Source of the DNA: Phascolarctobacterium_A sp902463975
GTDB lineage: Bacteria; Bacillota; Negativicutes; Acidaminococcales; Acidaminococcaceae
Assembly: GCF_902463975.1 (NCBI RefSeq)
Contig: NZ_CABQHJ010000005.1
Span: 31,510-95,509, forward strand
Direction of reading: 5' to 3'
Length of the DNA stretch: 64,000 bases
Of this stretch, positions 1 to 8,836 are shown piece after piece. The notes below the pieces were generated by a model. It was not told the origin of the DNA. It saw only the letters and a list, made by a program, of their open reading frames with translations, and did not search any database. How positions within the stretch are numbered: the first letter of the stretch is position 1; the number at the start of each line of letters is the position of its first letter. The translations under genes were made by a program, and so were the position numbers.

Positions 1-1374
1 TGGCGTCCTATTCCGGGCCGCTTCAAGGACTATGTAGCGGTGCCGAAATCCAATATGTATCAGTCCTTGCATACGACTGTGCTTTCTAATGGCGGTCAGC
101 CGCTGGAAATCCAAATCCGTACCTTTGAGATGCACCGCATCAGCGAATACGGTATCGCTGCGCACTGGCGCTATAAGGAAAGCGGCGGCAGCAAGCCGTC
201 TGCCGGCGGTGACAAGGGCTTTGATGCCAAGCTGAGCTGGCTGCGTCAGCTGCTGGAATGGCACAAGGATATGAATGATTCGCGTGACTTTGTCAACACG
301 GTCAAGATGGATATCTTCGCCGATGAGGTCTTTGTCTTTACGCCGCGAGGTGATGTTATCGACCTACCTGTTGGCAGTGTGCCGATTGACTTCGCTTACC
401 GCATCCATACGGATGTAGGCAACCGCTGCGTAGGTGCCAAGGTCAACGGACGCATCGTACCGCTTGACTACCAGCTGAAGAACGGCGATATCGTAGAGGT
501 TATCACCTCCAAGCAGTCCAACGGCCCGAGCCGTGACTGGATTAATGTCGTAGGCTCTTCCGATACACGCAACAAAATCAAAAGCTGGTTCAAGAAGGAG
601 CGCCGTGAGGAAAATATCGTCAAGGGCCGTGAAATGCTGGAGCGTGAGGTTAAACGCCTCGGATACGAGCCTAAGGTGCTGATGTCTCCAGAAAAACTGA
701 AGGAAGCAGGCAGCAAAATCCGCATCGATACGGATGAAAATCTGCTGGCAACACTGGGCTACGGCGGTGTTACACTGAACACTGTTATGTCCAAGCTGGT
801 GGAAATCTATAAAAAAGAGCAGAAGCTGGAAACGACTAAGGACCTGGCGCAGGTACTGGCAGAGCTGAAGCCGCGTAAATCTAAGGCTAAGGCCAGCCAC
901 GGCATCCTCGTTAAGGGCGAGGAAGGCATCATGGTTAAGCTGGCGCGCTGCTGCAACCCGATTCCCGGCGACCCGGTTATCGGCTATATTACGCGTGGCA
1001 GCGGCATTTCCGTACACCGTGCGGACTGCCCCAATATTCTGACCAATAATCCCGAGGAGCAGCGTCGCTTAATTGAGGTTGCCTGGGATGTAGGCATTGA
1101 TGATGTCTATAAGGTTAATATCGTGATTACGTCCATAGACAGAACTGGACTGATGAGCGATATTATGAATGTGACGAGCGAAACGAAGATTAATATTTTC
1201 TCGCTTGCATGTCATACAGATAAAAATAAAATTGCTACCATGCACATGGGACTTGATATCATGAGCCTGGAGCAGCTGGAATATTTTATGAACCGTATCC
1301 GCCGCATGAAGGGTGTTTATTCTGTTGAACGCCTGATTTCTACGGCGAACGGCAGCGGAGGCAAGAAGAAATGA
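1..1374 (+). CDS. relA: RelA/SpoT (p)ppGpp synthetase/hydrolase, C-terminal part
   Basis: This makes and degrades the alarmone (p)ppGpp during the stringent response. The reading frame is open from base 1, so the N-terminal HD hydrolase and most of the synthetase domain lie outside the window. The 457 visible residues begin in the end of the synthetase domain (GRFKDY, NMYQSLHTT). A TGS domain follows (DEVFVFTPRGDVIDLPVGS, about residues 105-165), then a helical region, a conserved-cysteine region (RCCNPIPGDP) and a C-terminal ACT domain (about 375-450) that senses ribosome or amino-acid state in this family. The stop codon overlaps the ATG of dtd (ATGA), which implies translational coupling. 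Whether hydrolase activity is present cannot be judged here; a bifunctional Rel is usual in Firmicutes. Confidence 0.96.
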   Translation, partial: WRPIPGRFKDYVAVPKSNMYQSLHTTVLSNGGQPLEIQIRTFEMHRISEYGIAAHWRYKESGGSKPSAGGDKGFDAKLSWLRQLLEWHKDMNDSRDFVNTVKMDIFADEVFVFTPRGDVIDLPVGSVPIDFAYRIHTDVGNRCVGAKVNGRIVPLDYQLKNGDIVEVITSKQSNGPSRDWINVVGSSDTRNKIKSWFKKERREENIVKGREMLEREVKRLGYEPKVLMSPEKLKEAGSKIRIDTDENLLATLGYGGVTLNTVMSKLVEIYKKEQKLETTKDLAQVLAELKPRKSKAKASHGILVKGEEGIMVKLARCCNPIPGDPVIGYITRGSGISVHRADCPNILTNNPEEQRRLIEVAWDVGIDDVYKVNIVITSIDRTGLMSDIMNVTSETKINIFSLACHTDKNKIATMHMGLDIMSLEQLEYFMNRIRRMKGVYSVERLISTANGSGGKKK

Positions 1375-1820
1375 GAGCAGTTGTGCAGCGTGTAGACCGC
1401 GCCAGTGTTACTGTAGATGAAAAGATTACCGGCGAGGTACAGAAGGGCCTTCTGGTGCTTTTGGGTGTGGCCGAGGGCGATACCGATAAGGATCTGGCCT
1501 ATATTATCGACAAGGTGTGCGGCATGCGCATTTTTGAGGATGAGGCAGGCAAGATGAACCTGTCGGTGAAGGATGTAGGCGGTGCGATTCTGGCGGTTTC
1601 TCAGTTTACTCTGTGCGGTGACTGCCGCCACGGCAAGCGTCCGTCCTTTACGGCTGCTGCAGCGTCCGATGTGGCCAACGCTTACTATGAGCGCTTTGTC
1701 GACGGCTGCCGCAAGGCAGGATTGCCGGTAGAAACAGGCATCTTTCGTGCGCATATGCTGGTAGAGCTGGTGAACAACGGTCCGGTAACTATTTTGCTGG
1801 ACAGCACGAAGCTGTTATAA
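1371..1820 (+). CDS. dtd: D-aminoacyl-tRNA deacylase
   Basis: It hydrolyses D-aminoacyl-tRNA (and Gly-tRNA-Ala) to recycle mischarged tRNA in the cytoplasm. The 149 residues are the normal family length. The two signature motifs are present: SQFTL near residue 79 and NNGPVT near residue 136, whose Gly-Pro forms the chirality-checking loop. The ATG overlaps the relA stop by four bases, and rel followed by dtd is a common Firmicute gene order. Confidence 0.97.
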   Translation: MRAVVQRVDRASVTVDEKITGEVQKGLLVLLGVAEGDTDKDLAYIIDKVCGMRIFEDEAGKMNLSVKDVGGAILAVSQFTLCGDCRHGKRPSFTAAAASDVANAYYERFVDGCRKAGLPVETGIFRAHMLVELVNNGPVTILLDSTKLL

Positions 1821-1857
1821 TTATATTGTGCATAGATTTATCAACGGAGGTTGAAGA

Positions 1858-2484
1858 ATGAAGATTTATCATGTTGAAGCAGGTATGCTTGCTACCAACT
1901 GTTACTTTGCCGTAAACGAAGCTATCGGTGAAGGAGTTATTTTCGATCCGGGCGGAGATTGCCCGACCATTATGCGAATGATTGAGCAGGCCAAAGCCAA
2001 GGTTGTCGCTATTGTGCTGACTCACGGCCACAGCGACCACATCGGTGCGTTGGCAGAGCTGCGCAAGGCTACAGGTGCGCCGGTATATATCGGCGAGGAT
2101 GATGCCGACTGCCTGACACAGCCGAACAGAAACTTGTCCTTCTTTATCGGTGAAGAATTGAAAAATGAGCCTGCGGACCACCTTGTACATGACGGTGATG
2201 TGCTGGAGCTGGCAGGCATGAAGTTTGAAGCCTTTGCTACGCCGGGACATACCAAAGGCGGCTTCTGCTATTACTACGCGCCGGGCAAGGTAGTTTTTGC
2301 CGGTGATACTATTTTCTGCGAATCTATCGGACGCACCGATTTGCCGGGAGGCAGCTATCGCGCACTCATCCAGTCCATCAAAACAAAGCTGATGGTGCTT
2401 GATGATGACGTTAAGCTGCTGCCGGGCCACGGACCTACTACTACCGTGGGCTGGGAGCGTCGCAGGAATCCTTTCCTGCAATAA
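1858..2484 (+). CDS. MBL-fold metallo-hydrolase (glyoxalase II-like)
   Basis: A 208-residue single-domain metallo-beta-lactamase fold protein. The metal-binding motif THGHSDHIG lies near residue 57, followed by TPGHTKGG, the aspartate of FAGDT and the C-terminal histidine of LPGHGP, so all ligands of a dinuclear site are present. The closest well-known type is the YqgX/GloB-like branch, often named hydroxyacylglutathione hydrolase, but the physiological substrate is not known and a bacillithiol or other thioester is equally possible. The ribosome site GGAGGTTGAAG lies just before the ATG. It sits in the rel-dtd-hemZ-hisS-aspS operon, where such a gene is common. Confidence 0.9.
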   Translation: MKIYHVEAGMLATNCYFAVNEAIGEGVIFDPGGDCPTIMRMIEQAKAKVVAIVLTHGHSDHIGALAELRKATGAPVYIGEDDADCLTQPNRNLSFFIGEELKNEPADHLVHDGDVLELAGMKFEAFATPGHTKGGFCYYYAPGKVVFAGDTIFCESIGRTDLPGGSYRALIQSIKTKLMVLDDDVKLLPGHGPTTTVGWERRRNPFLQ

Positions 2485-2490
2485 AACATC

Positions 2491-3561
2491 ATGCTGAAAT
2501 ATTGGCCTCAAATACGTAAAAGCACCTTCTTTAAGCTGGGTGTTGTTACGGCAATCTCTTATGTTTTATATTTAATGGCGGGCTTCCTGCTGCCGTTGCT
2601 GCTGGCAGTAGGCCTGGCCTTCGCACTTTATCCGCTGGTTAATGCTATCGCGCAGGTGCGCATGGCGCACGGCATGATTAAGCTGTCGCGCGTAGTGGCG
2701 ATTATCCTGGCATTGCTGGCCTTTTGTATCTTTATTGTTATGATTATCGGCTTCATCATTCTGCCGCTCTTCGGGCAGATGAACGAGTTCCTGCAAAAGC
2801 TGCCGGCATTGGCCGCCAAATCCAATATCCAGGATTTGGACAGCATGCTTAAGGACCCGTCTACCATTCCGCTCTTGCCGTCCGATTTCAATATGCTGGT
2901 CAACGGTCTGCTGAACTGGGCGATGGGCTTTGTAGGAACGGTGCTGCGTAATCTTGTGCAGTCCAGTCTGGGGATTGTGCAGAGCTTGATAGGCCTGATT
3001 ATCGTGCCCTTCCTTGCCTTTTATTTTCTTAAGGACTGGCGTGAGCTGCGCTTGATGGTGATTAATCTGTTCAACTACGACGCGCAGGAGAAGGCGGCGG
3101 AGGTTGTGGACGAAATCGGCAGAACCATGAGCGCCTATGTGCGCGGTATGGGCAAGCTGAGCCTGATTTCCGGCTTCGTTATTACCATCGGCACGGCCTT
3201 TTTGGGTATAGACTTTCCACTGGTGCTCGGCTTTTGGGCCATCCTTGCCGAAACGGTACCGGTAGTAGGACCACTGATGGGCGCTGTGCCTGCCGTGTTT
3301 ATCGCATACGGTCAGGCGCCGGAGGCTGCCTTCCATGTAGCGCTTTTTTATCTGGTATATTATCAGCTGGATGCCAATTTTATTATGCCTAAGCTCATGG
3401 GTCAAAAGATTGATTTGCATCCTGTAGTTTTGATTATCAGCCTGCTCATCGGTGCTAAGCTGTTCGGTATTCTCGGTATGGTTTTTGCCGTGCCGGTAGC
3501 AGCAATCTACAGAGTGCTGTACAAGCAGCTGTGGCATGCCGGTGAAGGACGGGAGAATTAA
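2491..3561 (+). CDS. AI-2E family transporter
   Basis: A 356-residue polytopic inner-membrane protein of the AI-2E transporter (TqsA/YhhQ-like, formerly PerM) family. Hydrophobic segments occur near residues 14-45, 65-95, 155-180, 210-235, 240-280 and 305-345, with the family's soluble insert (about 95-150) between the third and fourth. The typical C-terminal block with VPVVGPLMGAVPA and a long hydrophobic stretch is clear. Members export diverse small molecules or ions, so the substrate is not predicted. The gene starts six bases after the hydrolase stop and ends directly against hemZ. Confidence 0.88.
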   Translation: MLKYWPQIRKSTFFKLGVVTAISYVLYLMAGFLLPLLLAVGLAFALYPLVNAIAQVRMAHGMIKLSRVVAIILALLAFCIFIVMIIGFIILPLFGQMNEFLQKLPALAAKSNIQDLDSMLKDPSTIPLLPSDFNMLVNGLLNWAMGFVGTVLRNLVQSSLGIVQSLIGLIIVPFLAFYFLKDWRELRLMVINLFNYDAQEKAAEVVDEIGRTMSAYVRGMGKLSLISGFVITIGTAFLGIDFPLVLGFWAILAETVPVVGPLMGAVPAVFIAYGQAPEAAFHVALFYLVYYQLDANFIMPKLMGQKIDLHPVVLIISLLIGAKLFGILGMVFAVPVAAIYRVLYKQLWHAGEGREN

Positions 3562-5028
3562 ATGTTTTTTTGCTTACGTAATACATTGGAGCTGGATGTT
3601 ACGCGGCCTGTGAGCGACATGGCCGCATTTTTTGGCTATCAGCCGGCGCCGTCTGCCGCGCTGACGCTGACGCTTGTGCGCGGGCACGGCTGCGTCAGCG
3701 CCTGCCTGCAAGGTGCGGAGCAAAGCTTTACAGCTAGCGAGCCTTGCAGCGAAGCTGCGGCGAGCGGCGAGGTAACGCGTTGCGTGAAGCTTGTCGTGCT
3801 GAAGGTTTTTGCCGAGCTTACCGGCCTGCAGCCTAAGCTGCCCTGGGGGATTCTCACAGGCGTGCGCCCGACGAAGCTGGCGCATAAGCTGCTGGACAGC
3901 GGTGTGGATGCTGCGGCCTTGCCGGAATATCTGAGCGAAAATTATTTGCTGCCAATGGCGCAGGGAAGGCTGCTTACGGATATTGCTCTGAAGCAGAAGC
4001 ACATCCTCAGCGACAGTACGCGCCTTACGGATACCGGTATTTATATCGGCGTGCCGTATTGTCCTTCGCGCTGCAGCTATTGCTCGTTCCCGGCGGGAAT
4101 TGTGCCGCAGGACGAAGAATCTCAGCAAAACTTTGTAAATATGATTGAACAAGACCTGCAAAATGTGGTACAATTAATAGGTATGCATAGCTTGCGTGTA
4201 AAATCACTTTATATCGGCGGCGGTACGCCCACGAGCCTGAGTGATAAAGTATTTGCACGTTTGCTGCAGGCAGTGGAACGAAGAATGCTGCAAAGCAACT
4301 GCGAAGGCTTGCGGTATCTGCGCGAGTTTACGGTGGAGGCCGGTCGCCCGGACTGCTTCAGTGCGGCTAAATTGGCAGCAATGGAGGCGGCGGGAGTGAA
4401 CCGCATCAGCGTCAATTCGCAAAGCTTCCATGACAAAACGCTGCAGCTGATAGGCAGGCGCCATAGCGTCAGGGATTTTTACAATGCCTATGAGCTTGTG
4501 CGCAAAAGCAGGATTCCTGTTGTGAATGTGGATCTGATTATCGGTCTGCCGCAGGAAACGGAGCAGGAGATTGCATATTCTCTGGAGCAGGCAGTGAAGC
4601 TGGCGCCGGAGAATCTTACTGTGCATACGCTTACGCTGAAGCGCAGTGCGCCGCTCTTTCAAAAGCAGGAGCAGGCAGTGCTGACTACGCAGGCAGCGGA
4701 AAAAATGGTGCAGCGGGCCGCTGAGATGGCTGCTGCGATAGGGTTAGAGCCTTACTATCTGTACCGCCAGCATTATATGTTGGGGCATCTGGCAAACATC
4801 GGTTATGCCAAGCCCGGTACGGAAAGTATCTATAATATCCAGATGATGGAGGAACGTCATCCGGTGATTGGTGTGGGACCTGCATCTGCCAGCAAGGTGC
4901 CTTTGCCTGACGGACACCATCTGCATAAACTGAATATGCCGAAAAATGTGGCAGTGTATGGGGCGCGCCTGCAGGAGCTGGCAGAGCGTCGCCGTGATTT
5001 GTTTAATATAGAAGGCACAGACCTGTAA
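3562..5028 (+). CDS. hemZ: Coproporphyrinogen dehydrogenase HemZ (radical SAM)
   Basis: A 488-residue radical SAM protein of the HemZ type, annotated as oxygen-independent coproporphyrinogen III dehydrogenase. The cluster motif CPSRCSYC has its cysteines at about residues 167, 171 and 174. It is followed by YIGGGTPTSL (the SAM-binding GGE-like motif) and the HemN-like NVDLIIGLPQET. HemZ differs from HemN by an N-terminal extension of about 160 residues, which is present. The true reaction of HemZ is less certain than that of HemN, and several HemN-like proteins are haem chaperones or methyltransferases. The ATG follows the previous stop with no gap, so translation is probably coupled. Confidence 0.9.
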   Translation: MFFCLRNTLELDVTRPVSDMAAFFGYQPAPSAALTLTLVRGHGCVSACLQGAEQSFTASEPCSEAAASGEVTRCVKLVVLKVFAELTGLQPKLPWGILTGVRPTKLAHKLLDSGVDAAALPEYLSENYLLPMAQGRLLTDIALKQKHILSDSTRLTDTGIYIGVPYCPSRCSYCSFPAGIVPQDEESQQNFVNMIEQDLQNVVQLIGMHSLRVKSLYIGGGTPTSLSDKVFARLLQAVERRMLQSNCEGLRYLREFTVEAGRPDCFSAAKLAAMEAAGVNRISVNSQSFHDKTLQLIGRRHSVRDFYNAYELVRKSRIPVVNVDLIIGLPQETEQEIAYSLEQAVKLAPENLTVHTLTLKRSAPLFQKQEQAVLTTQAAEKMVQRAAEMAAAIGLEPYYLYRQHYMLGHLANIGYAKPGTESIYNIQMMEERHPVIGVGPASASKVPLPDGHHLHKLNMPKNVAVYGARLQELAERRRDLFNIEGTDL

Positions 5029-5061
5029 ATGGGTATGAGTGCCGTTAGGAGAGGATAGAAT

Positions 5062-6321
5062 ATGCTGACAACAGCACCCAGAGGTACGAAGGATATTATG
5101 CCTTCCGACGTTAACGCATGGCGTTATCTGGAAGAAACCATGCGCAAGATTTGCGCGCAATATGGCTACAAAGAAATCAGAACTCCTGTGTTTGAGCATA
5201 CAGAGCTGTTCCAACGCGGTATCGGTGATACCACCGACGTAGTTGAAAAGGAAATGTATACCTTTACCGACCGCGGTAACCGCAGTATTACCCTGCGTCC
5301 GGAAAACACCGCCAGTGCTGTCCGCGCTTACGTTGAGCATAAGCTGAGCAAGGATGACGCTGCCACGAAGTTCTATTACATCGGACCTATGTTCCGTTAT
5401 GACCGTCCGCAGGCAGGCCGTCTGCGTGAGTTCCACCAGTTCGGTGTGGAAGCTCTGGGCGTAACCGGTCCGAATGTCGATGCGGAAATCATTCTGCTGG
5501 CTGTGCAGGTACTGCAAAGCCTGGGCCTGAAGGATTTAAAGCTGAAAATCAATTCCGTAGGCTGCCCCAAATGCCGTCCGCAGCACAGAGAAAAGCTGCA
5601 GGCTTTCTTCAAGCCTAATTTTGACGAGCTGTGCAAGGATTGCCAGGGCCGTTTCGACCGTAATCCGCTGCGTCTTTTGGACTGCAAAAATCCGCACTGC
5701 CATGAGCTGGGCGAGGGCGCACCGAGCCTGGAAGAATGCCTGTGCGATGAATGCAAGGAACACTTTGAGGGCCTGAAGCAGCTGCTGACCGCTGCAGGTG
5801 TTGAATATGAGGTTGACCACAATCTTGTGCGCGGCCTTGATTATTATACAAAAACTGCTTTTGAAATCCAGTACGCTCCGCTGGGCGCACAGAGCGCTGT
5901 TTGCGGCGGCGGCCGTTACGACGGACTGGTACAGGAAATCAGCGGTGACGAAGCCCGCCCCGGCATCGGTTTTGCTATGGGTATGGAGCGCGTGCTGCTG
6001 GCTCTGGAGAAGCAGAATCTGCTGCCGGAATTTGATGAAAGCATTGACGCTTATGTTGTCTGCCCCAAGCAGGAAAACTTTGCGCTGGCCTTCAAAACTG
6101 CCATCGAGCTGCGTCGCGCAGGCTTTAAAGTTGAATACGACTTTAACGGCCGCAGCATGAAGTCTCAGATGAAGCAGGCCAACAAATTCCAAGCTAAGCA
6201 AGTGTTAATATTTGGCGAGGATGAGCTCAGCCGTAATGCCGTTACTGTGCGTAACATGGCAACAAGCGAGCAACATGAAATCGCTGTTAATGATATTATT
6301 AGTTATTTCAATACTTTATAA
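5062..6321 (+). CDS. hisS: Histidyl-tRNA synthetase
   Basis: This class II synthetase charges tRNA-His. The 419 residues match the bacterial length. Visible elements are the start TAPRGTKDI, motif 2 (MFRYDRPQAGRLREFHQFG), the HisRS signature LVRGLDYYTKTAFE, motif 3 (GIGFAMGMERVLLAL) and the C-terminal anticodon-binding domain from about residue 325. There is no T-box leader: only 33 bases separate it from hemZ, so it is transcribed from upstream. A GAGAGG ribosome site precedes the ATG. Confidence 0.97.
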   Translation: MLTTAPRGTKDIMPSDVNAWRYLEETMRKICAQYGYKEIRTPVFEHTELFQRGIGDTTDVVEKEMYTFTDRGNRSITLRPENTASAVRAYVEHKLSKDDAATKFYYIGPMFRYDRPQAGRLREFHQFGVEALGVTGPNVDAEIILLAVQVLQSLGLKDLKLKINSVGCPKCRPQHREKLQAFFKPNFDELCKDCQGRFDRNPLRLLDCKNPHCHELGEGAPSLEECLCDECKEHFEGLKQLLTAAGVEYEVDHNLVRGLDYYTKTAFEIQYAPLGAQSAVCGGGRYDGLVQEISGDEARPGIGFAMGMERVLLALEKQNLLPEFDESIDAYVVCPKQENFALAFKTAIELRRAGFKVEYDFNGRSMKSQMKQANKFQAKQVLIFGEDELSRNAVTVRNMATSEQHEIAVNDIISYFNTL

Positions 6322-6336
6322 GTAGAGGTGCTAAAG

Positions 6337-8133
6337 ATGATTAATGAAAAACGCAGCCATCATTGTGGTGTGCTGACCAAGGAGCAAGCCGGCGAACAGG
6401 TTGTACTGTGCGGCTGGGTTGCTAAACGACGTGACCACGGCGGATTGATTTTTATCGATTTGCGTGACCGCAGCGGTATCGTGCAGGTTGTTGCCGATCC
6501 CGAAAGCGCAGGCAGCAGCTTCAAAACTGCCGAAGACATCCGTAACGAATATGTTATCAAAGTAATTGGTAATGTACGTCTGCGTGATGAGGACACCATC
6601 AACGAAAACATTCCTACCGGTACTATCGAAGTACTGGCACATGATATCGAAGTGCTGAACGGTGCTAAAACTCCTCCGTTCTACATCAAAGACGGCATTG
6701 ATACTGATGAAAACCTGCGTCTGAAATACCGTTATCTGGACCTGCGCCGTCCGGAAATGCAACGCAATCTGATTCTGCGTCACAAAGTTGCTAAGCTGAT
6801 GCGCGACTATCTTGATGATAATCATTTTCTCGAGATTGAAACTCCGATGCTGTGCAAATCCACTCCGGAGGGTGCTCGTGACTACCTCGTTCCGAGCCGT
6901 GTAAACCCCGGCAAGTTCTATGCACTGCCGCAATCTCCGCAAATCTTCAAACAGCTGCTGATGGTAGCTGGTATGGAGCGTTATTTCCAAATCGCACGTT
7001 GCTTCCGTGATGAGGATCTGCGTGCCGATCGTCAGCCGGAATTCACCCAACTGGATATGGAAATGTCCTTCATGGAAGTTGACGAAATCCTGGAGCTGAT
7101 GGAAGGCTTAATCCACCACATCTTCAAGGGTGCTCTGGGCAAGGATATCCAGATTCCTTTCCAACGTCTGACCTGGGACGATGCTATGGATCGTTTCGGC
7201 AGCGATAAACCGGACCTGCGCTTCGGCATGGAGCTGAAAAATGTCAGCGAAGCTGTTCAAGGCTGCACCTTCCAGGTATTCAACAATGTTATCGCTAACG
7301 GCGGTCAGGTAAAATGCATTAACGTTAAGGGTTATGCAGATATTCCGCGTCGTCAGCTGGATGAGCTCGTTAAATTCTGCGGCATCTACGGTGCTAAGGG
7401 TATGGCTTGGCTGCAATTCCCGGCAGAAGGCGGCGTAAAATCCTCCATCGCTAAATTCTTCAGCGATGAAAACATCGAAGCAATCAAAAAAGCTGCTGAA
7501 GTTGAAGCAGGTGACCTGCTGCTCTTCGTTGCCGATAAACCGTCTGTAGTTGCTGCTTCTCTGGGCGCACTGCGTATCGAAATGGCTAAACGCCGTGGTC
7601 TGATTGATCCGGATAAGCTGGCCTTCACCTGGGTTGTTGACTTCCCGATGTTCGAGTACAACGAGGAAGAAAAACGTTATGTTGCAATGCACCATCCGTT
7701 CACCGCTCCGCGTGACGAGGACCTGCCGCTGCTGCTGACCAACCCCGGCAAGGTTTATGCTAAAGCTTATGATATGGTTCTGAACGGCACTGAAATCGGC
7801 GGCGGTTCCATCCGTATCCATCGCCGCGACGTACAGAAGAAGGTATTCGAAGCTATCGGCCTGTCCGATGAGGAAGCACAAGAGAAGTTTGGCTTCATGA
7901 TGAACGCATTCGAATACGGTGCTCCGCCACACGGTGGTCTGGCATTCGGTCTTGACCGTCTGATCATGATTATGGCTCAGCGCGATTCTATCCGCGACGT
8001 AATTGCTTTCCCGAAAACTCAGAGCGCATCTGACCTGATGACTCAGGCTCCTAACGATGTTGATGAAAAACAGCTGCGTGAGCTGCACATCAAAACCAGC
8101 CTGCTGATGAAGAAGGACAAAGAAGACAAATAA
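6337..8133 (+). CDS. aspS: Aspartyl-tRNA synthetase, probably non-discriminating
   Basis: A bacterial-type class IIb AspRS of 598 residues. It has an N-terminal OB anticodon domain (about 1-105), the catalytic core with motif 2 (CFRDEDLRADRQPEF), the bacterial GAD insertion (about 300-410) and motif 3 (GLAFGLDRLIMI). A GTG nine bases upstream lies inside the ribosome site AGAGGTG, so the ATG at 6337 is the better start. In the OB fold the sequence reads RRDHGG. The histidine here is the residue linked to relaxed, non-discriminating enzymes (His31 in Pseudomonas aeruginosa against Leu30 in E. coli). If so, it would also make Asp-tRNA-Asn for GatCAB. The gene ends the operon before a strong terminator. 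Confidence 0.95.
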   Translation: MINEKRSHHCGVLTKEQAGEQVVLCGWVAKRRDHGGLIFIDLRDRSGIVQVVADPESAGSSFKTAEDIRNEYVIKVIGNVRLRDEDTINENIPTGTIEVLAHDIEVLNGAKTPPFYIKDGIDTDENLRLKYRYLDLRRPEMQRNLILRHKVAKLMRDYLDDNHFLEIETPMLCKSTPEGARDYLVPSRVNPGKFYALPQSPQIFKQLLMVAGMERYFQIARCFRDEDLRADRQPEFTQLDMEMSFMEVDEILELMEGLIHHIFKGALGKDIQIPFQRLTWDDAMDRFGSDKPDLRFGMELKNVSEAVQGCTFQVFNNVIANGGQVKCINVKGYADIPRRQLDELVKFCGIYGAKGMAWLQFPAEGGVKSSIAKFFSDENIEAIKKAAEVEAGDLLLFVADKPSVVAASLGALRIEMAKRRGLIDPDKLAFTWVVDFPMFEYNEEEKRYVAMHHPFTAPRDEDLPLLLTNPGKVYAKAYDMVLNGTEIGGGSIRIHRRDVQKKVFEAIGLSDEEAQEKFGFMMNAFEYGAPPHGGLAFGLDRLIMIMAQRDSIRDVIAFPKTQSASDLMTQAPNDVDEKQLRELHIKTSLLMKKDKEDK

Positions 8134-8191
8134 GCACTTTAGCCTGCTTCTGTCAAGAGGATAAAGCAAAATAAATATTCAAAAATTTTTA

Positions 8192-8221
8192 ATGGAAGCG
8201 TTGAAAAACGCTTCCATTTTT
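8192..8221 (+). terminator. Rho-independent terminator of the rel-aspS operon
   Basis: A perfect 11-bp stem (ATGGAAGCGTT with its complement) closes on a GAAA tetraloop and runs into a short T tract. It lies 58 bases after the aspS stop. Confidence 0.9.
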
Positions 8222-8229
8222 GGTATTAT
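8221..8229 (+). promoter_or_regulatory. Candidate extended -10 element before the 6S RNA
   Basis: TGGTATTAT fits an extended -10 box (TGnTATnnT). It would start transcription near 8236, about 45 bases before the 6S closing stem. It overlaps the end of the previous terminator. A start closer to the stem (near 8280, from weak AT-rich boxes) is also possible. Confidence 0.35.
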
Positions 8230-8274
8230 ATGTATGTCGATAGAAGTTAAAGACAATTGAAGAATAGTTGTTAA

Positions 8275-8460
8275 TTATACCCCTGCGATGTTCGTTACAT
8301 TGCTCCAAAGGTTTTGAGCCAACACTCTAACCTAGGGAGCCTGATACTCCTTCTTTCAAAAACATGCCTCCTTTGAGTGGACGTTTGCGATTGGTAGGGA
8401 AGGCACCCACCTGCACATGCAGGTTCAAAACACGGAGCTGGACGGCATTGTGGGGATTAA
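8275..8460 (+). ncRNA. ssrS: 6S RNA
   Basis: 6S RNA mimics an open promoter and sequesters the housekeeping RNA polymerase in stationary phase. The 5' arm CCCCTGCGATG (from 8280) pairs with CATTGTGGGG (8446-8455), leaving one unpaired T, as the closing stem. GATGTTCG follows the 5' arm and GGCATTGTGGG stands at the 3' arm, as in the E. coli 6S (GATGTTCGC and GGCATCTCGG). Between them lie the blocks TTTTGAGCCAAC, AGGGAGCCTGATACTCC and GGCACCCACCTGCA and the GGTTCAAAACACGG block familiar from Firmicute 6S RNAs. The ends are given to within about 10 bases. Identification is from conserved blocks and pairing, without a covariance search. Confidence 0.85.
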
Positions 8461-8472
8461 TTTTTGCCAAAA

Positions 8473-8503
8473 ATCAATGTATTGCGTTTTGCAATACATT
8501 GAT
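8473..8503 (+). promoter_or_regulatory. Palindromic operator of the toxin-antitoxin operon
   Basis: A perfect 13-bp inverted repeat (ATCAATGTATTGC, 5-base spacer, GCAATACATTGAT). It lies over the spacer and -35 of the promoter at 8482-8511, so a bound repressor would block polymerase. Autoregulation by the antitoxin is the usual arrangement for RelB/DinJ-type modules. No T tract follows, so it is not a terminator. Confidence 0.75.
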
Positions 8504-8511
8504 GCTATAAT
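8482..8511 (+). promoter_or_regulatory. Promoter of the toxin-antitoxin operon
   Basis: The -35 TTGCGT (8482-8487) and a consensus -10 TATAAT (8506-8511) are separated by 18 bases. Transcription would start near 8518, just before the ribosome site AAAGGTGGG and the ATG at 8534. Confidence 0.7.
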
Positions 8512-8533
8512 GAGTGTGAAAGGTGGGATTTCT

Positions 8534-8833
8534 ATGGTAGCCAAAAGTGCAAATGTAAGTGTAAGAGTTGAGCCTGATATTAAAGCTCAGGCAGAGGCAA
8601 TCTTAGAACAATTAGGTATTTCTGCATCATCGTTTATTAACATGACTTATAGGCAGGTTATCCTGAAACGTGGTATACCTTTTGCTGTTACCATACCGCA
8701 TAGCTTGCCGACACGCGATTCTATGAGTGATGAAGAATTTGAGCAAATGATTAGTGCCAGCTTGGAGCAGGCTAAAAGAGGAGAGAGTATTCCTTTTGGA
8801 GAAGCAATGGATAAGCTTATGCGAGGTCTGTAG
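8534..8833 (+). CDS. Type II antitoxin, RelB/DinJ family
   Basis: A 99-residue antitoxin with an N-terminal ribbon-helix-helix DNA-binding segment (VSVRVEPDIKAQAEAILEQL) and the DinJ-like block MTYRQVILKRGIPFAV. The C-terminal part should wrap the toxin. The open frame extends 39 codons further upstream, but that part lies inside the 6S RNA and promoter. The ATG at 8534 with ribosome site AAAGGTGGG is the supported start. It is four bases from the toxin gene and is preceded by a palindromic operator it probably binds. DinJ usually pairs with YafQ; here the partner looks more like ParE/RelE. Confidence 0.88.
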   Translation: MVAKSANVSVRVEPDIKAQAEAILEQLGISASSFINMTYRQVILKRGIPFAVTIPHSLPTRDSMSDEEFEQMISASLEQAKRGESIPFGEAMDKLMRGL

Positions 8834-8836
8834 CTA

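Noticed and set aside
5029..5061. T-box leader before hisS
   Set aside because: Only 33 bases separate hisS from hemZ, too short for a T-box, and no T-box sequence is present.
6328..6336. GTG start for aspS
   Set aside because: The GTG is part of the AGAGGTG ribosome site; the ATG at 6337 has normal spacing.
8473..8503. Palindrome as a terminator of the 6S RNA
   Set aside because: No T tract follows, and it overlaps the -35 and spacer of a good promoter, which fits an operator better.
8417..8533. 39-codon N-terminal extension of the antitoxin frame
   Set aside because: It lies inside the 6S RNA, the operator and the promoter. The ribosome site AAAGGTGGG and family length fix the start at 8534.
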